From the NCBI GenBank assembly GCA_901538445.1, contig LR594585.1:124001-188000 (forward strand): 64,000 nt of DNA. The letters are read 5' to 3'. Both the position numbers and the translations under genes were made by a program. Source of the DNA: Gemmataceae bacterium. GTDB taxonomy: Bacteria; Planctomycetota; Planctomycetia; Gemmatales; Gemmataceae. The notes under the pieces are model-generated. The model did no database searches, had not been told where the DNA came from, and was given only the letters and a program-made list of their open reading frames with translations. This document shows, one piece after another, positions 32,886 to 41,379 of this stretch (the first letter of the stretch is position 1; every line of letters begins with the position of its first letter).

Positions 32886-33302
32886 TCACTTCGCGTCGAG
32901 CTTCAACTCGACCGCGTTGGCTCCATCGGGCTTCACCTCCGCGGTGAGGCCCGACTTCGCGTAGTCCGCGTACCGCACCGGGATCGCGGGCGGGACCGGC
33001 GCACCCGGCGTCGAGCTCGCCGCCGGCGGGACCACCACCACCTTGTGCGGCCCGGCCACCGCCCCGGCCTTCTCCTTGCCGCTGATCACCGTCTTGAGCG
33101 TGAACGCCCCGTCGGCGCCGACCTCGCCGCGCGCGTTCAGCCCCTTCGTCGCCTCGGCCTGCGACGAGAACTCGACCACGCACCCGGCCGGCGACTGGCC
33201 GCCGCCGAGCTTCACGGTGCCGCTCACCGGGTACACCGACGGCTCCGTCGGCCCGCAACCGGCGGCGACGAGGAGGCCGAATCCGAGTAGGAGAGTTCGC
33301 AT
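32886..33302 (-). CDS. Small lipoprotein with a carboxypeptidase-regulatory-like domain
   Basis: This 138-residue lipoprotein has the signal MRTLLLGFGLLVAAGC (acylated Cys16). YPVSGTVKLGGGQSPAGCVVEF and DGAFTLKTV, then PHKVVVVPP, match a single beta-sandwich of the carboxypeptidase-regulatory type common in planctomycete lipoproteins that accompany DUF1559 genes. Here the two genes face each other with only three bases between stops and no terminator, so their transcripts must overlap. The function is unknown. Confidence 0.8.
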   Translation of the reverse strand: MRTLLLGFGLLVAAGCGPTEPSVYPVSGTVKLGGGQSPAGCVVEFSSQAEATKGLNARGEVGADGAFTLKTVISGKEKAGAVAGPHKVVVVPPAASSTPGAPVPPAIPVRYADYAKSGLTAEVKPDGANAVELKLDAK

Positions 33303-33370
33303 GACGGGTACCGGGAGATGGGGGGCGTAAACGACGCGAACCGCCACCCGGGAGGGTGACGGTTCGTCAG

Positions 33371-33457
33371 CGGAGCGGGAGGGATTCGAACCCTCGGTAC
33401 GGTTTCCCGTACACAGCATTTCCAGTGCTGCACAATCGACCACTCTGCCACCGCTCC
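33371..33457 (-). tRNA. tRNA-Ser(GGA)
   Basis: On the minus strand an 87-base tRNA with a long variable arm can be folded. The acceptor stem is GGAGCGG/CCGCTCC with discriminator G. The anticodon stem is CAGCA/TGCTG with loop CTGGAAA, giving anticodon GGA. The variable arm is GTACGG/CCGTAC, and the T arm is GAGGG TTCGAAT CCCTC. Length and variable arm fit serine. Confidence 0.96.
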
Positions 33458-33541
33458 GGCGGCACCACCAACGGGACACTTCAGACCCGGTGGGTGGTTC
33501 ACACGAATCAGCATAGCGGCCGGTAGCGCGATTGGCGAGCG

Positions 33542-34249
33542 TCAGCACGCGGCGGTCTTGCGCTTCTTGCCGACCCGGCCCGCCTTCTCGACCTTCGCGA
33601 TGTACTCGCGGGCGTCCGGCACCTTACAGTCGGTGTCGCCGGCGTCCACCTCGACCTTCCCGATCGCACTCGCAGTTGCCTTGGCCTTTGCCAGCAGCGG
33701 AGCAGCGTAGCTCCCGACCGCCACGACGAACATCACCATGCAGTACTTGACGCGGTTCGGTGCGGTGCCGATCCCGGCCGCCACGCGAGCCAGTAGCGCC
33801 TCGACTTCCGGCAGGTCGAGTTCGTCGTCCGGGGTGATCGCCAGGAGCGAACTGTACGTGGACCACCCGGCCGCCGCGGTTTGCTCCGCTTTGCTGTTCA
33901 TCCATTCCAGCGCCAGTTCCCGGCCGTGCGCCGACTCCGCGGCCACCCACGGCACCGTGAAGCAGCTCAGCATGTACCAGTACGCCCCCTTCGCCCACTT
34001 CCGAAGCTGCGCCTTCGTCGCCTTCTGCGGGTCGGCAATGAGGCCGGCGAGGTACATCGCGTCGGAGTTGCCGGTGTCGTACAGTTCGAGCGCGAGGGCG
34101 TGGTCCGTCTTCACGCGCTTCTGAATGGCCTTCAGGTCGCCGACCTTCACGCCGAAGAACGGCTCGCGTGCGCCGTGCCGCATGAGGGTCTTCTTGGTCT
34201 GCTCGCTGCCGAGCGCCTTCAGTTCCGCAAGAACTTCCTGAGCGGTCAC
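33542..34249 (-). CDS. DNA alkylation repair (AlkD-like) protein
   Basis: This 235-residue all-helical protein resembles the AlkD/COG4912 family, HEAT-like-repeat glycosylases that remove alkylated purines. Matching segments are RHGAREPFFGVKVGDLKAIQKRV, LALELYDTGNSDAMYLAGLIAD, LRKWAKGAYWYMLSC and LEWMNSKAEQTAAAGWSTYSS. GTG at 34249 is the start, with GGAG seven bases upstream; the frame stays open further back but without a start signal. It is divergent from the cysteine desulfurase, 69 bases away. Whether the AlkD aspartate that contacts the lesion is present was not resolved. Confidence 0.8.
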   Translation of the reverse strand: MTAQEVLAELKALGSEQTKKTLMRHGAREPFFGVKVGDLKAIQKRVKTDHALALELYDTGNSDAMYLAGLIADPQKATKAQLRKWAKGAYWYMLSCFTVPWVAAESAHGRELALEWMNSKAEQTAAAGWSTYSSLLAITPDDELDLPEVEALLARVAAGIGTAPNRVKYCMVMFVVAVGSYAAPLLAKAKATASAIGKVEVDAGDTDCKVPDAREYIAKVEKAGRVGKKRKTAAC

Positions 34250-34318
34250 GGGCGGCTCCAGTGGGTGTGCCGGCGGAACGCGAGTATGCCGGCCGCCGCG
34301 GCGAATTACAATCACGGC

Positions 34319-35446
34319 ATGCGACCGATCTACCTCGACCACAACGCGACCACAACGCTGCTCCCCGAGGCCCGCGACGCGCTGCTGCGTGCGGAGGCGG
34401 AGGCGTTCGGGAACCCCGCGTCGTCGCACGCCGCCGGACGGGCCGCGCGCCGCGTCCTCGAAGACGCCCGCGAGCGCGTCGCCGCGCTGCTCGGCGCGTC
34501 GCCCGACGAGGTGACGTTCACCAGCGGCGCGACCGAGGCGAACAACCTCGCCGTGTTCACCCTCGGGACCGGCCGCGTCGTTGCGTCGCACCTCGAACAC
34601 CCGTGCGTGCTCGAGCCGCTGCGGCAGCTCGAAGCGCGTGGGGTTGCGGTCGAGTGGTGGCCGGTGAACGCCCGCGGGGTCGTCGTTCCGCAGCCACTTC
34701 ACCCCGACACGCGACTCGTCTGCGTGATGCTCGCGAACCACGAGACCGGGGCGGTCCAGCCGGTCCGGGAGATCGCTGCCACGCCCCCGCCCGGGGTCGC
34801 GCTCCACTGCGACGCGGTCCAGGCAGTCGGGAAACTGCCGGTGAAGTTCCGCGACCTCGGCGCGACCACGCTCACCGCTTCGGCGCACAAGTTCGGCGGA
34901 CCGAAGGGCGTCGGCGTGCTGATCGCGAAGCGCGGGACCAAGCTCGCGCCGCTGACGTTCGGCGGGCACCAGCAGGGCGGCCGGCGGCCGGGGACGGAGT
35001 CGCCGGCGCTCGCGGCGGGAATGGCCGGGGCGCTTGAACATTCCACGCGGAACCTGACCGCCAACCACGCGAAACTCGCAGCTCTCCGGGAGCGCCTGTG
35101 GGACCGGCTCCAACCGGCCGCACCGGTCGAAGTGAACGGCCCCGAGATCGGCGCGGCCGACGCACTGCCCACGACGCTGAACGTCTCATTCCCCGGATGC
35201 CGTGCGGACCTGCTCCTGATGGCGCTCGACCTGGCCGGCGTCGCGTGTTCGACGGGCTCGGCGTGTTCGAGCGGGAGCCTGCTGCCGAGTCCCGTTCTTC
35301 GTGCGATGGGCGTTTCCGCCGACCGCCTCCGCTCGGCGCTCCGATTCAGCCTCGCCCCGACCCAGTCTCTCGCCGACATCGACGACGCCGCGGAGCGCAT
35401 CGTCTCGGTCGTGCGGCGGCACCGTGGGGAAGACGAATCGACCTGA
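34319..35446 (+). CDS. Cysteine desulfurase (NifS/IscS family)
   Basis: This 375-residue PLP enzyme takes sulfur from cysteine for Fe-S clusters or thiolated tRNA. MRPIYLDHNATTTLLPEA is the family start. FTSGATEANNLAV binds the cofactor, SAHKFGGPKGVG carries the Schiff-base lysine, GGHQQGGRRPGTES is conserved, and STGSACSSGS holds the persulfide cysteine. TACAAT at 34307-34312 ends six bases before the ATG, so the message might have almost no leader. The gene lies 150 bases upstream of dnaA on the same strand. No iscU or regulator is adjacent, so the exact class (iscS, nifS, sufS) stays open. Confidence 0.93.
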   Translation: MRPIYLDHNATTTLLPEARDALLRAEAEAFGNPASSHAAGRAARRVLEDARERVAALLGASPDEVTFTSGATEANNLAVFTLGTGRVVASHLEHPCVLEPLRQLEARGVAVEWWPVNARGVVVPQPLHPDTRLVCVMLANHETGAVQPVREIAATPPPGVALHCDAVQAVGKLPVKFRDLGATTLTASAHKFGGPKGVGVLIAKRGTKLAPLTFGGHQQGGRRPGTESPALAAGMAGALEHSTRNLTANHAKLAALRERLWDRLQPAAPVEVNGPEIGAADALPTTLNVSFPGCRADLLLMALDLAGVACSTGSACSSGSLLPSPVLRAMGVSADRLRSALRFSLAPTQSLADIDDAAERIVSVVRRHRGEDEST

Positions 35447-35557
35447 ACATCGCGACGCCGAGTCCCCCACACGCCCCGGCCGCCGGAGTCAACGACTCCT
35501 CCAAAAATCACGCCGCATCTTCTTCACTTTGTTGGCCTTGCATCGGCATGGTTCGCC

Positions 35558-35586
35558 TTTACGGGAGCGCCGCGGATCGATATAAT
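35558..35586 (+). promoter_or_regulatory. Strong promoter of dnaA, apparently leaderless
   Basis: TTTACG (35558-35563) and a perfect TATAAT (35581-35586) are 17 bases apart. Transcription would start about seven bases after the TATAAT, at or within a few bases of the dnaA ATG (35597). This leaves no room for a ribosome-binding site, so the transcript may be leaderless. Confidence 0.6.
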
Positions 35587-35596
35587 TTCCAGTGGA

Positions 35597-36691
35597 ATGA
35601 GCACTCCCCAACGGCCAAGTTCTGGTGCTCCCAACGCTCACTCGGACGAGGGCCGGATGCCCGCACCCGCCGAACGGTCCGAGTCGCCCGAGACGCCCCC
35701 GACATTCGACCTCGGCACCTTCGTCGTTCTCCCCGAGAACCGGTCCGCGGTGCGTGCGGTGCGGTCCGTCGCACGGGCGGCGGGCCTCGGGAAGCGCGCC
35801 CCAACGAGCCCGCTCGTGCTGCACGGCCCGCCGGGGTCCGGGAAGTCGCACCTGTGCCGCGCGGCTCTCGCGGCGCTCATGCGGGCGTCGCCCGGCGTCG
35901 TGGTCCGCTCCGAGTCCGCCGGCGACCTCGCACGGCCCGACGTTCTCGCCGAGGGCACCGGCTTCGGCGACCGCGGGCTCTTCACCTGCGACGCACTCGT
36001 CCTCGAAGACGTTCAGCACCTCCCCGAGCGGGCGGCCGACGGCGTGTGCGAGTTGCTCGACCACCGGACCCGGCACCGCGCGGCAACGGTTGTCACCACC
36101 GCGACCAGCCCGGCCGAGCTGGCCGCGCTCCCGAAGCGGCTCACGTCGCGGCTCGTCGCCGGGCTCACCGTGCGGCTCGATCCGCTCGGCGTCGCCGGCC
36201 GGCGGAAGGTGCTGGCGACCGCGGCGCAAGCCCGGAACCTGCGGCTGACGCCCGACGCACTCGACTGGCTCGCGAACCGCGTCGGCGGGCTCCGACCGGC
36301 CCTGGGAGCGCTCCAGAACCTCGCCCACGTCGCCCCGGGCTACCCCGGCCCGCTCGACGCGGCGACCGTCGAGCGCACGCTGGCGGAAACCGGCCAACCG
36401 ACCTCGGGCAGCGCGACCGTTGATGCGATCATCAAGCGCGTGATCGCCGCGTTCGGGATCACCGAGCGGGCACTCCTCGGGCCGAGCCGGTTGCGGAACG
36501 TGCTGGTGCCGCGGCAGGTCGCCATGTACCTCGCGCGCGAACTCGTCGGGCTCTCGCTCCCGCGGATCGGCGCAGCGTTCGGCCGGGACCACACGACGGT
36601 CCTGCACGCCTGCCGCAAGATCGAGGACGCCGTGAAGCAGGACGCCGCCCTCGACTCGCGCGTGCGGCAGTTGCGGGGCGAACTCGGGTAG
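35597..36691 (+). CDS. dnaA: Replication initiator DnaA, short form
   Basis: This 364-residue protein is shorter than the usual 440-470 residues. After about 35 Pro/Ser-rich residues it goes straight into the AAA+ domain (FDLGTFVVLPENRSAVRAV). Walker A is GPPGSGKSHL (Lys83) and Walker B is LVLEDVQHLP (Glu137, Asp138). Domain IV ends with LSLPRIGAAFGRDHTTVLHACRKIED, the DnaA box-binding signature. Domain I, which binds helicase and mediates self-contact, and the linker domain II appear to be missing. Context supports the call: dnaN, dciA and gyrB follow. An alternative is a DnaA paralogue, but the position makes it the likely initiator. Confidence 0.9.
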   Translation: MSTPQRPSSGAPNAHSDEGRMPAPAERSESPETPPTFDLGTFVVLPENRSAVRAVRSVARAAGLGKRAPTSPLVLHGPPGSGKSHLCRAALAALMRASPGVVVRSESAGDLARPDVLAEGTGFGDRGLFTCDALVLEDVQHLPERAADGVCELLDHRTRHRAATVVTTATSPAELAALPKRLTSRLVAGLTVRLDPLGVAGRRKVLATAAQARNLRLTPDALDWLANRVGGLRPALGALQNLAHVAPGYPGPLDAATVERTLAETGQPTSGSATVDAIIKRVIAAFGITERALLGPSRLRNVLVPRQVAMYLARELVGLSLPRIGAAFGRDHTTVLHACRKIEDAVKQDAALDSRVRQLRGELG

Positions 36692-37021
36692 CGCGCAACC
36701 CTGTGGAAAACCTGGCGCGCACCTGGCGCGCCGCGTTCGACCGCTGGCGCGCACCCGGGTCGGTCACCGACAGCGAACACCGGCCCGCCCGGGACTCGCA
36801 CAGGAAACCAGGGGCGCGCCAGCGGCGCGCCGGGTTTTCCACAGGGGCTCTGTGAATCGCTCGCTCAGGGATTTGTAGCGTGTGGCTGCGGTTCGCGGTG
36901 CGTGCGCGCCAGAAACGGCCCGCACCTTACTGGTACTACTTCTCTTTCAAAATAAGGGAATGAAGTATCTGGCAGAGCGAGGCGCACAGGCACCAAACCA
37001 CGGAAGGGAAGAGGACAGCCC
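36692..37021. other. Candidate chromosomal origin (oriC) between dnaA and dnaN
   Basis: Two sites matching the DnaA box TTWTNCACA (TTTTCCACA) lie in opposite orientation at 36702-36710 and 36835-36843. They sit in 21-bp arms that match at 20 positions (36700-36720 and 36825-36845). Inside are three direct TGGCGCGC words (36713, 36724, 36745) and an inner inverted pair (36742-36752 and 36814-36824). Toward dnaN, 36925-36970 is AT-rich (CTTTCAAAATAAGGGAATG) and could be the unwinding element. Function is inferred from position and motifs. Confidence 0.6.
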
Positions 37022-38149
37022 ATGAAACTCACGTGCCCACGCAACGGACTCCTCACCGCGTGCCAGCTCGTTTCCGCAGCGGTGCCAGCACGCACGACGA
37101 AGGAGATCCTCAGCAGCATCAAGGCCGTCGCCCAGGACGACGCCCTGACGCTGATCGCGTTCGACACCGAGGTCGGCATCCGGTACGAGCTGCGGGGCAA
37201 CAACGTGAGCCGGCCCGGGGCGGCGATCCTCCCGATCAACCAGCTCACGGACATCCTCAAGAACTGCCCCGACGACGAGATCTCGCTCGACACCGGCCCC
37301 GAGGTCACGAAGGTGAAGGCCGGCACGAGCCGCTACGAGCTGCCGACGCGGCCGGTGGACGAGTTCCCGGACCTCCCGGCGTTCGACGACGCGGGCCGCT
37401 ACCACGAGGTCACCGCGGGCATCCTCCGGGCGATGATCCGCCGCACCGCGTTCGCCGCCGACAAGAAGGACAGCGGCGGCCGGTTCGCTCTGAAGGGCGT
37501 GCTGTGGGAGGCCGAGGGCCGCACGGCCCGGCTGGTCGCCACCGACACCAAGCGGCTCGCGCTGTGCGAGGGGCCGGCGTCGGTCTACGGCCCGGCCGAC
37601 GCGGTGAAGGCGACGCACCTGGTCCCGCCCAAGGCCATCGCGCTGCTGGAGCGGAACCTCACCGACGACGGCGAACTCGTGCGGGTCGGGCTGCGGACCA
37701 ACGACGCCGTGTTCCAGACGGAACGGGCGATGATCTACACCACGCTCGTGCAGGGCCGCTACCCGCCGTACAAGGACATCATCGGGCAGACCCGCAAGGG
37801 CGCGGCGGTGCAGATCCCGCTGCCCGTGGACGGCTTCCTGGCCCGCGTGCGGCAGGCCGCGATCGTCACCGACGACGAGAGCAAGCGGGTGGACATGCGG
37901 TTCTCGGCCGGGAAGGTCGCGATGCAGGCCCGCGGGGCCGACACCGGGTCGAGCGAGGTCGAGCTGCCGCTCCCGGACTACGACGGCCCCGAGGTGAGCA
38001 TCGCGTTCGACCCGTCGTACCTCGTCGAGTTCCTCCGGGCGATGGAGGGCGAGCCGACGGTGATGCTGGAGATGACCGACGGCACCAAGCCGGCGCTGTT
38101 CAAGTGCGGCGACTCCTACGTGTACCTCGTCATGCCGCTCGCGGGGTGA
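37022..38149 (+). CDS. dnaN: DNA polymerase III beta sliding clamp
   Basis: This 375-residue protein is the ring-shaped clamp that holds DNA polymerase III on DNA. It starts MKLTCPRNGLLTACQLVSAA, has the expected three-domain length, and contains GVLWEAEGRTARLVATDTKRLAL in domain 2 and a C-terminal FKCGDSYVYLVMPLAG, the usual M-P-x-R/M-type end with Gly. GGGAAGAGG precedes the ATG. It is separated from dnaA by the origin candidate and from dciA by three bases. Confidence 0.96.
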   Translation: MKLTCPRNGLLTACQLVSAAVPARTTKEILSSIKAVAQDDALTLIAFDTEVGIRYELRGNNVSRPGAAILPINQLTDILKNCPDDEISLDTGPEVTKVKAGTSRYELPTRPVDEFPDLPAFDDAGRYHEVTAGILRAMIRRTAFAADKKDSGGRFALKGVLWEAEGRTARLVATDTKRLALCEGPASVYGPADAVKATHLVPPKAIALLERNLTDDGELVRVGLRTNDAVFQTERAMIYTTLVQGRYPPYKDIIGQTRKGAAVQIPLPVDGFLARVRQAAIVTDDESKRVDMRFSAGKVAMQARGADTGSSEVELPLPDYDGPEVSIAFDPSYLVEFLRAMEGEPTVMLEMTDGTKPALFKCGDSYVYLVMPLAG

Positions 38150-38152
38150 TCC

Positions 38153-38467
38153 ATGGCCGCAGACGGTAACCGGGGTCCGGAGAACATCGCCGACATCCTC
38201 GGCAAACTGTTCACGTCCCGGGGGTGGGGGCGGAAGAACGAGCGGGTGCGGTTGGAGTCGGCGTGGGCCGACGCCGCCGGGCCGGAGCTGCTCAAGAGCA
38301 CCCGCGTGCTGGGCCTGAAGCGCGGCGTGCTGGAGGTGGACGTCCGAAACGCGGTGCTGATGTCGGAGCTGGCCCAGTTCCACAAGCGCGGCCTGCTCGC
38401 CAAGCTCCGCGCGGCCCTCCCCGGCGTCACGCTCACCGACATCAAGTTCCGGGCCGGGACGTGGTGA
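38153..38467 (+). CDS. dciA: DciA-like protein (DUF721)
   Basis: This 104-residue protein matches DUF721/DciA: NIADILGKLFTSRGWGRKNERVRLESAWADAAGPELLKSTRVLGLKRGVLEVDVRN is the KH-like core (quoted here in outline only by its ends NIADILGKLF and LEVDVRNAVL). DciA is the ancestral factor that helps load DnaB helicase in bacteria lacking DnaC or DnaI. It begins three bases after dnaN and takes the place where recF is often found. Its presence fits a DnaA that lacks the helicase-contacting domain I. Confidence 0.88.
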   Translation: MAADGNRGPENIADILGKLFTSRGWGRKNERVRLESAWADAAGPELLKSTRVLGLKRGVLEVDVRNAVLMSELAQFHKRGLLAKLRAALPGVTLTDIKFRAGTW

Positions 38468-38472
38468 GGAGT

Positions 38473-38590
38473 CGTTTCGCGTATCACGTTCAACGTTTCG
38501 CGTTGCGGCTCAGCAGTCGGGCCACATCAACGCGAGCCGCCGGCGTGAGGTGCGAAACGTTCAACGAGAAACGTTCAACGAGAAACGCAA
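38473..38590. repeat. Inverted CGTTTC/GAAACG element upstream of gyrB
   Basis: CGTTTCGCGTATCACGTTCA at 38473 onward faces repeated GAAACGTTCAACGAGAAACG words at 38553-38590. The last unit ends two bases before the gyrB ATG, so the ribosome-binding region of gyrB lies inside the repeat. The same word family occurs at 13866-13986. Confidence 0.65.
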
Positions 38591-38591
38591 C

Positions 38592-41123
38592 ATGAGCGAT
38601 ACGGCAACGGTGCAGTACACCGAAGAGAACATGAAGAGCCTCAAGGACGCGGCTCACATCCGGCAGAACCCCGGGATGTACGTCGGGAACACGCAGTCCG
38701 GCGGGCTCCACCACCTCGTGTACGAGATCGTCTCGAACTCCGTGGACGAGGCGCTCGGCGGGTACTGCACGCAGATCCGCGTCACCCTCCACGCCGACAA
38801 CTCCGTCACCGTGTCCGACGACGGCCGCGGCATCCCGGTCGGCATCAAGAAGGACACCGGGAAGTCGGCGCTCGAGGAGGCGCTCACGATCGCCGGCAAC
38901 AGTGGTAAGTTCGACAACGCCGCGTACCGGGTGTCGATCGGGCTGCACGGCATGGGCGCGAAGGCCATGAACGCGCTGTCCGAGTGGTGCGAGGTCGAGG
39001 TCCGCCGCGACGGGACCGTGTACAAGATGGAGTTCGAGCGCGGGTACGCGACGAGCCCGCTCCAGAACCTCGGCCCCACGCCGGACAAGAAGACCGGCAC
39101 CTCGATCACGTTCAAGCCCGACCCCGAGATGTTCGGCGATCTGAAGTTCAGCTACGAGACGCTGTGCGACCGGTTCCGCGAGATCGCGTACCTCAACCGC
39201 GGCCTCGCGCTGTCGCTGCACGACGAGCGCGAGACCCCGGCCCGCAGCGAGGCGTACAAGTTCGACGGCGGCATCGCCGAGTACGTCGAGTGGCTCAACA
39301 CCGGCCAGACGGTCGAGCACCCGCCGATCTACATCAAGAAGGAGGTCGAGCACGCCACCGTGGCCGGCGCGCTGATGGTCTCCACCGAGGTCGCGCTCCA
39401 GTACACCGCGGGCGAGGAGAAGATCGAGCGGTGCTTCACGAACGGCGCGTTCAACCCGATCGGCGGCACGCACCTGTCCGGGTTCCGCTCGGGGCTCACC
39501 AAGGCGCTCAACGCGTACGGCAAGAAGGAAGGGCACTTCAAGGAGGGGCTCGAGGTCCGCGGCGAGGACTTCCGCGAGGGGCTCACGGTCGTGATCAGCG
39601 TCGGCCACCCGGACCCGGTGTTCGAGTCGCAGACCAAGGTGCGGCTGAACAACCCCGAGATGGAGGGCATCGTCAACAGCGTGGTCTACGGGTACATGAC
39701 CGAGTACCTGGAGAAGAACCCGAAGGAGGCGGCCCGGATCTGCAAGCGGATCGCGCTGTCGGCCGAGGCCCGCATCGCGGCCCGCAAGGCGGTCGACGCG
39801 ATCAAGGACCGCAAGAACATCCTGAGCGGTGGCGGGCTGCCGGGGAAGCTGTTCGACTGCACCACCCGCGAGCGCGACCGGAGCGAGCTGTTCCTGGTGG
39901 AGGGCGACTCCGCCGGCGGCAGCGCCGAGAGCGGCCGCGACCGCATGTTCCAGGCCGTGCTCCCGCTCCGCGGCAAGGTGCTCAACGTCGAGAAGGCGAA
40001 GCTCGACAAGCTCCTCAAGAACAACGAGATCTCGGCGCTCATCGCCGCGACCGGCGTGGACATTGAGAACGTCGAGGACATCAGCAAGATCCGTTACGGC
40101 AAGATCATCATCCTGACCGACGCCGACGTGGACGGCCAGCACATCCGCACGCTGCTACTGACGTTCTTCTTCCGCCAGATGCGGAAGCTCGTCGAGGACG
40201 GGCACCTGTTCGTCGCACGGCCGCCGCTCTACAAGGTCACGCAGAAGAAGGAGACGCGGTTCGTCCAGACGTTCAAGGAGATGGACCAGGAGAAGATGGC
40301 CCGCGGGCTGAAGGACACCGTGCTGCACGTCCAGGCGGTCAACGGCCGCGCGAACCGCGACTTCGCCGGCGACGCCCTCGCCAAGCTGCTCCCGATCCTG
40401 GCCGACGTCGAGACCGCGGTGGTGAACCTGGAGAAGCGCGGGCACACCCTGGAGACGTACCTCCGCAAGGCGAACGCCGACGGCGTGCTCCCGAGTTACC
40501 ATGTTCGGTTCGCGGGGAAGGAGTTCTGGTTCCACAGCCGCGACGAGGTGGACGCGTTCCGCGTGGAGCAGGCGAAGAAGCTCGGGAAGGAACTCGTCCT
40601 CGGGAACGACTTGGTCAGCACCCCCGAGGAGCCGACGGCGGCCGAGGCCGGGTCGCCGGTCGCGGCAGTGCCGGCCGAGCAGTACATGCTCGACGATTGG
40701 CACGAGGTCCACGACCTGAACGCGGCGATCACGGAACTCAAGGGCAGCGGGTTCGAGGCCGGCGACTTGGTGCCGCTGCCGCGGATCGCCGGCCGCGAGC
40801 CCCCGGTGCGGTTCGTGGTCGAGCACGGCGAGATCCGCCGCGACCTCCCGCACCTGCAGACGCTCGTGGCCGAGATCCGCAAGTTCGGCGAGAAGGGGAT
40901 CAGCGTCACCCGGTTCAAGGGGCTGGGCGAAATGGACCCCGAGGAGCTGTGGGAGACGACCCTCGACCCTCAGCACCGCACGCTGCTCAAGGTGACGCTC
41001 AACGACGCGATGGCCGCCGAGAAGGAGTTCCGCCGGCTCATGGGCGAGGACGTCGACGGCCGCCGCCGGTTCATCTTCGACAAGCCGCTGAACAACCCCG
41101 AGGACATCGACTACGGCGCGTGA
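38592..41123 (+). CDS. gyrB: DNA gyrase subunit B
   Basis: This 843-residue protein is the ATPase subunit of the type IIA topoisomerase that introduces negative supercoils. The GHKL ATPase has EIVSNSVDEALGG, DDGRGIPVG and IGLHGMGAKAMNALS. The TOPRIM domain has LFLVEGDSAGGSAESGRDR, LNVEKAKLDK and ILTDADVDGQHIRTLLL. A segment of about 165 residues follows before FKGLGEMDPEELWETTLDP. The length is close to GyrB of gammaproteobacteria rather than the short ParE/GyrB forms. I chose ATG 38592. The frame is open 14 codons further back, but those codons are repeat sequence. Confidence 0.95.
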   Translation: MSDTATVQYTEENMKSLKDAAHIRQNPGMYVGNTQSGGLHHLVYEIVSNSVDEALGGYCTQIRVTLHADNSVTVSDDGRGIPVGIKKDTGKSALEEALTIAGNSGKFDNAAYRVSIGLHGMGAKAMNALSEWCEVEVRRDGTVYKMEFERGYATSPLQNLGPTPDKKTGTSITFKPDPEMFGDLKFSYETLCDRFREIAYLNRGLALSLHDERETPARSEAYKFDGGIAEYVEWLNTGQTVEHPPIYIKKEVEHATVAGALMVSTEVALQYTAGEEKIERCFTNGAFNPIGGTHLSGFRSGLTKALNAYGKKEGHFKEGLEVRGEDFREGLTVVISVGHPDPVFESQTKVRLNNPEMEGIVNSVVYGYMTEYLEKNPKEAARICKRIALSAEARIAARKAVDAIKDRKNILSGGGLPGKLFDCTTRERDRSELFLVEGDSAGGSAESGRDRMFQAVLPLRGKVLNVEKAKLDKLLKNNEISALIAATGVDIENVEDISKIRYGKIIILTDADVDGQHIRTLLLTFFFRQMRKLVEDGHLFVARPPLYKVTQKKETRFVQTFKEMDQEKMARGLKDTVLHVQAVNGRANRDFAGDALAKLLPILADVETAVVNLEKRGHTLETYLRKANADGVLPSYHVRFAGKEFWFHSRDEVDAFRVEQAKKLGKELVLGNDLVSTPEEPTAAEAGSPVAAVPAEQYMLDDWHEVHDLNAAITELKGSGFEAGDLVPLPRIAGREPPVRFVVEHGEIRRDLPHLQTLVAEIRKFGEKGISVTRFKGLGEMDPEELWETTLDPQHRTLLKVTLNDAMAAEKEFRRLMGEDVDGRRRFIFDKPLNNPEDIDYGA

Positions 41124-41125
41124 TT

Positions 41126-41303
41126 GGAAACGCGGAGTGCGGAGTGCGGAACGCGGAGTGATGACCAATCATATTGGCGAGCCGGGAGCGTCAGCGACCG
41201 GAGTTCATGCAAAGGTGAACTCCGGTCGCTGACGCTCCCGGCTCTCCTTTGTCTTGTGTCTGATTTCGATTCCGCACTCCGCGTTCCGCACTCCGCGTTT
41301 CCC
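41126..41303. repeat. Nested palindrome after gyrB
   Basis: An outer pair of iterated arms (GGAAACGCGGAGTGCGGAG from 41126, inverted to 41303) surrounds a perfect 29-bp-arm hairpin at 41179-41207 and 41216-41244. The inner arm begins GAGCCGGGAGCGTCAGCGAC and is shared with the element at 53285-53348. Confidence 0.9.
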
Positions 41304-41312
41304 GACTGCCCT

Positions 41313-41341
41313 TTTTCACTTCCGCGGCCGGCCGGTACAAT
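41313..41341 (+). promoter_or_regulatory. Possible promoter of ispF
   Basis: TTTTCA (41313-41318) and TACAAT (41336-41341) are 17 bases apart, placing the transcript start about 32 bases before GTG 41380. Confidence 0.4.
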
Positions 41342-41379
41342 CGACCCAGGTTGCCCGAGTTGCCTGCGGAGTTCGTGAA

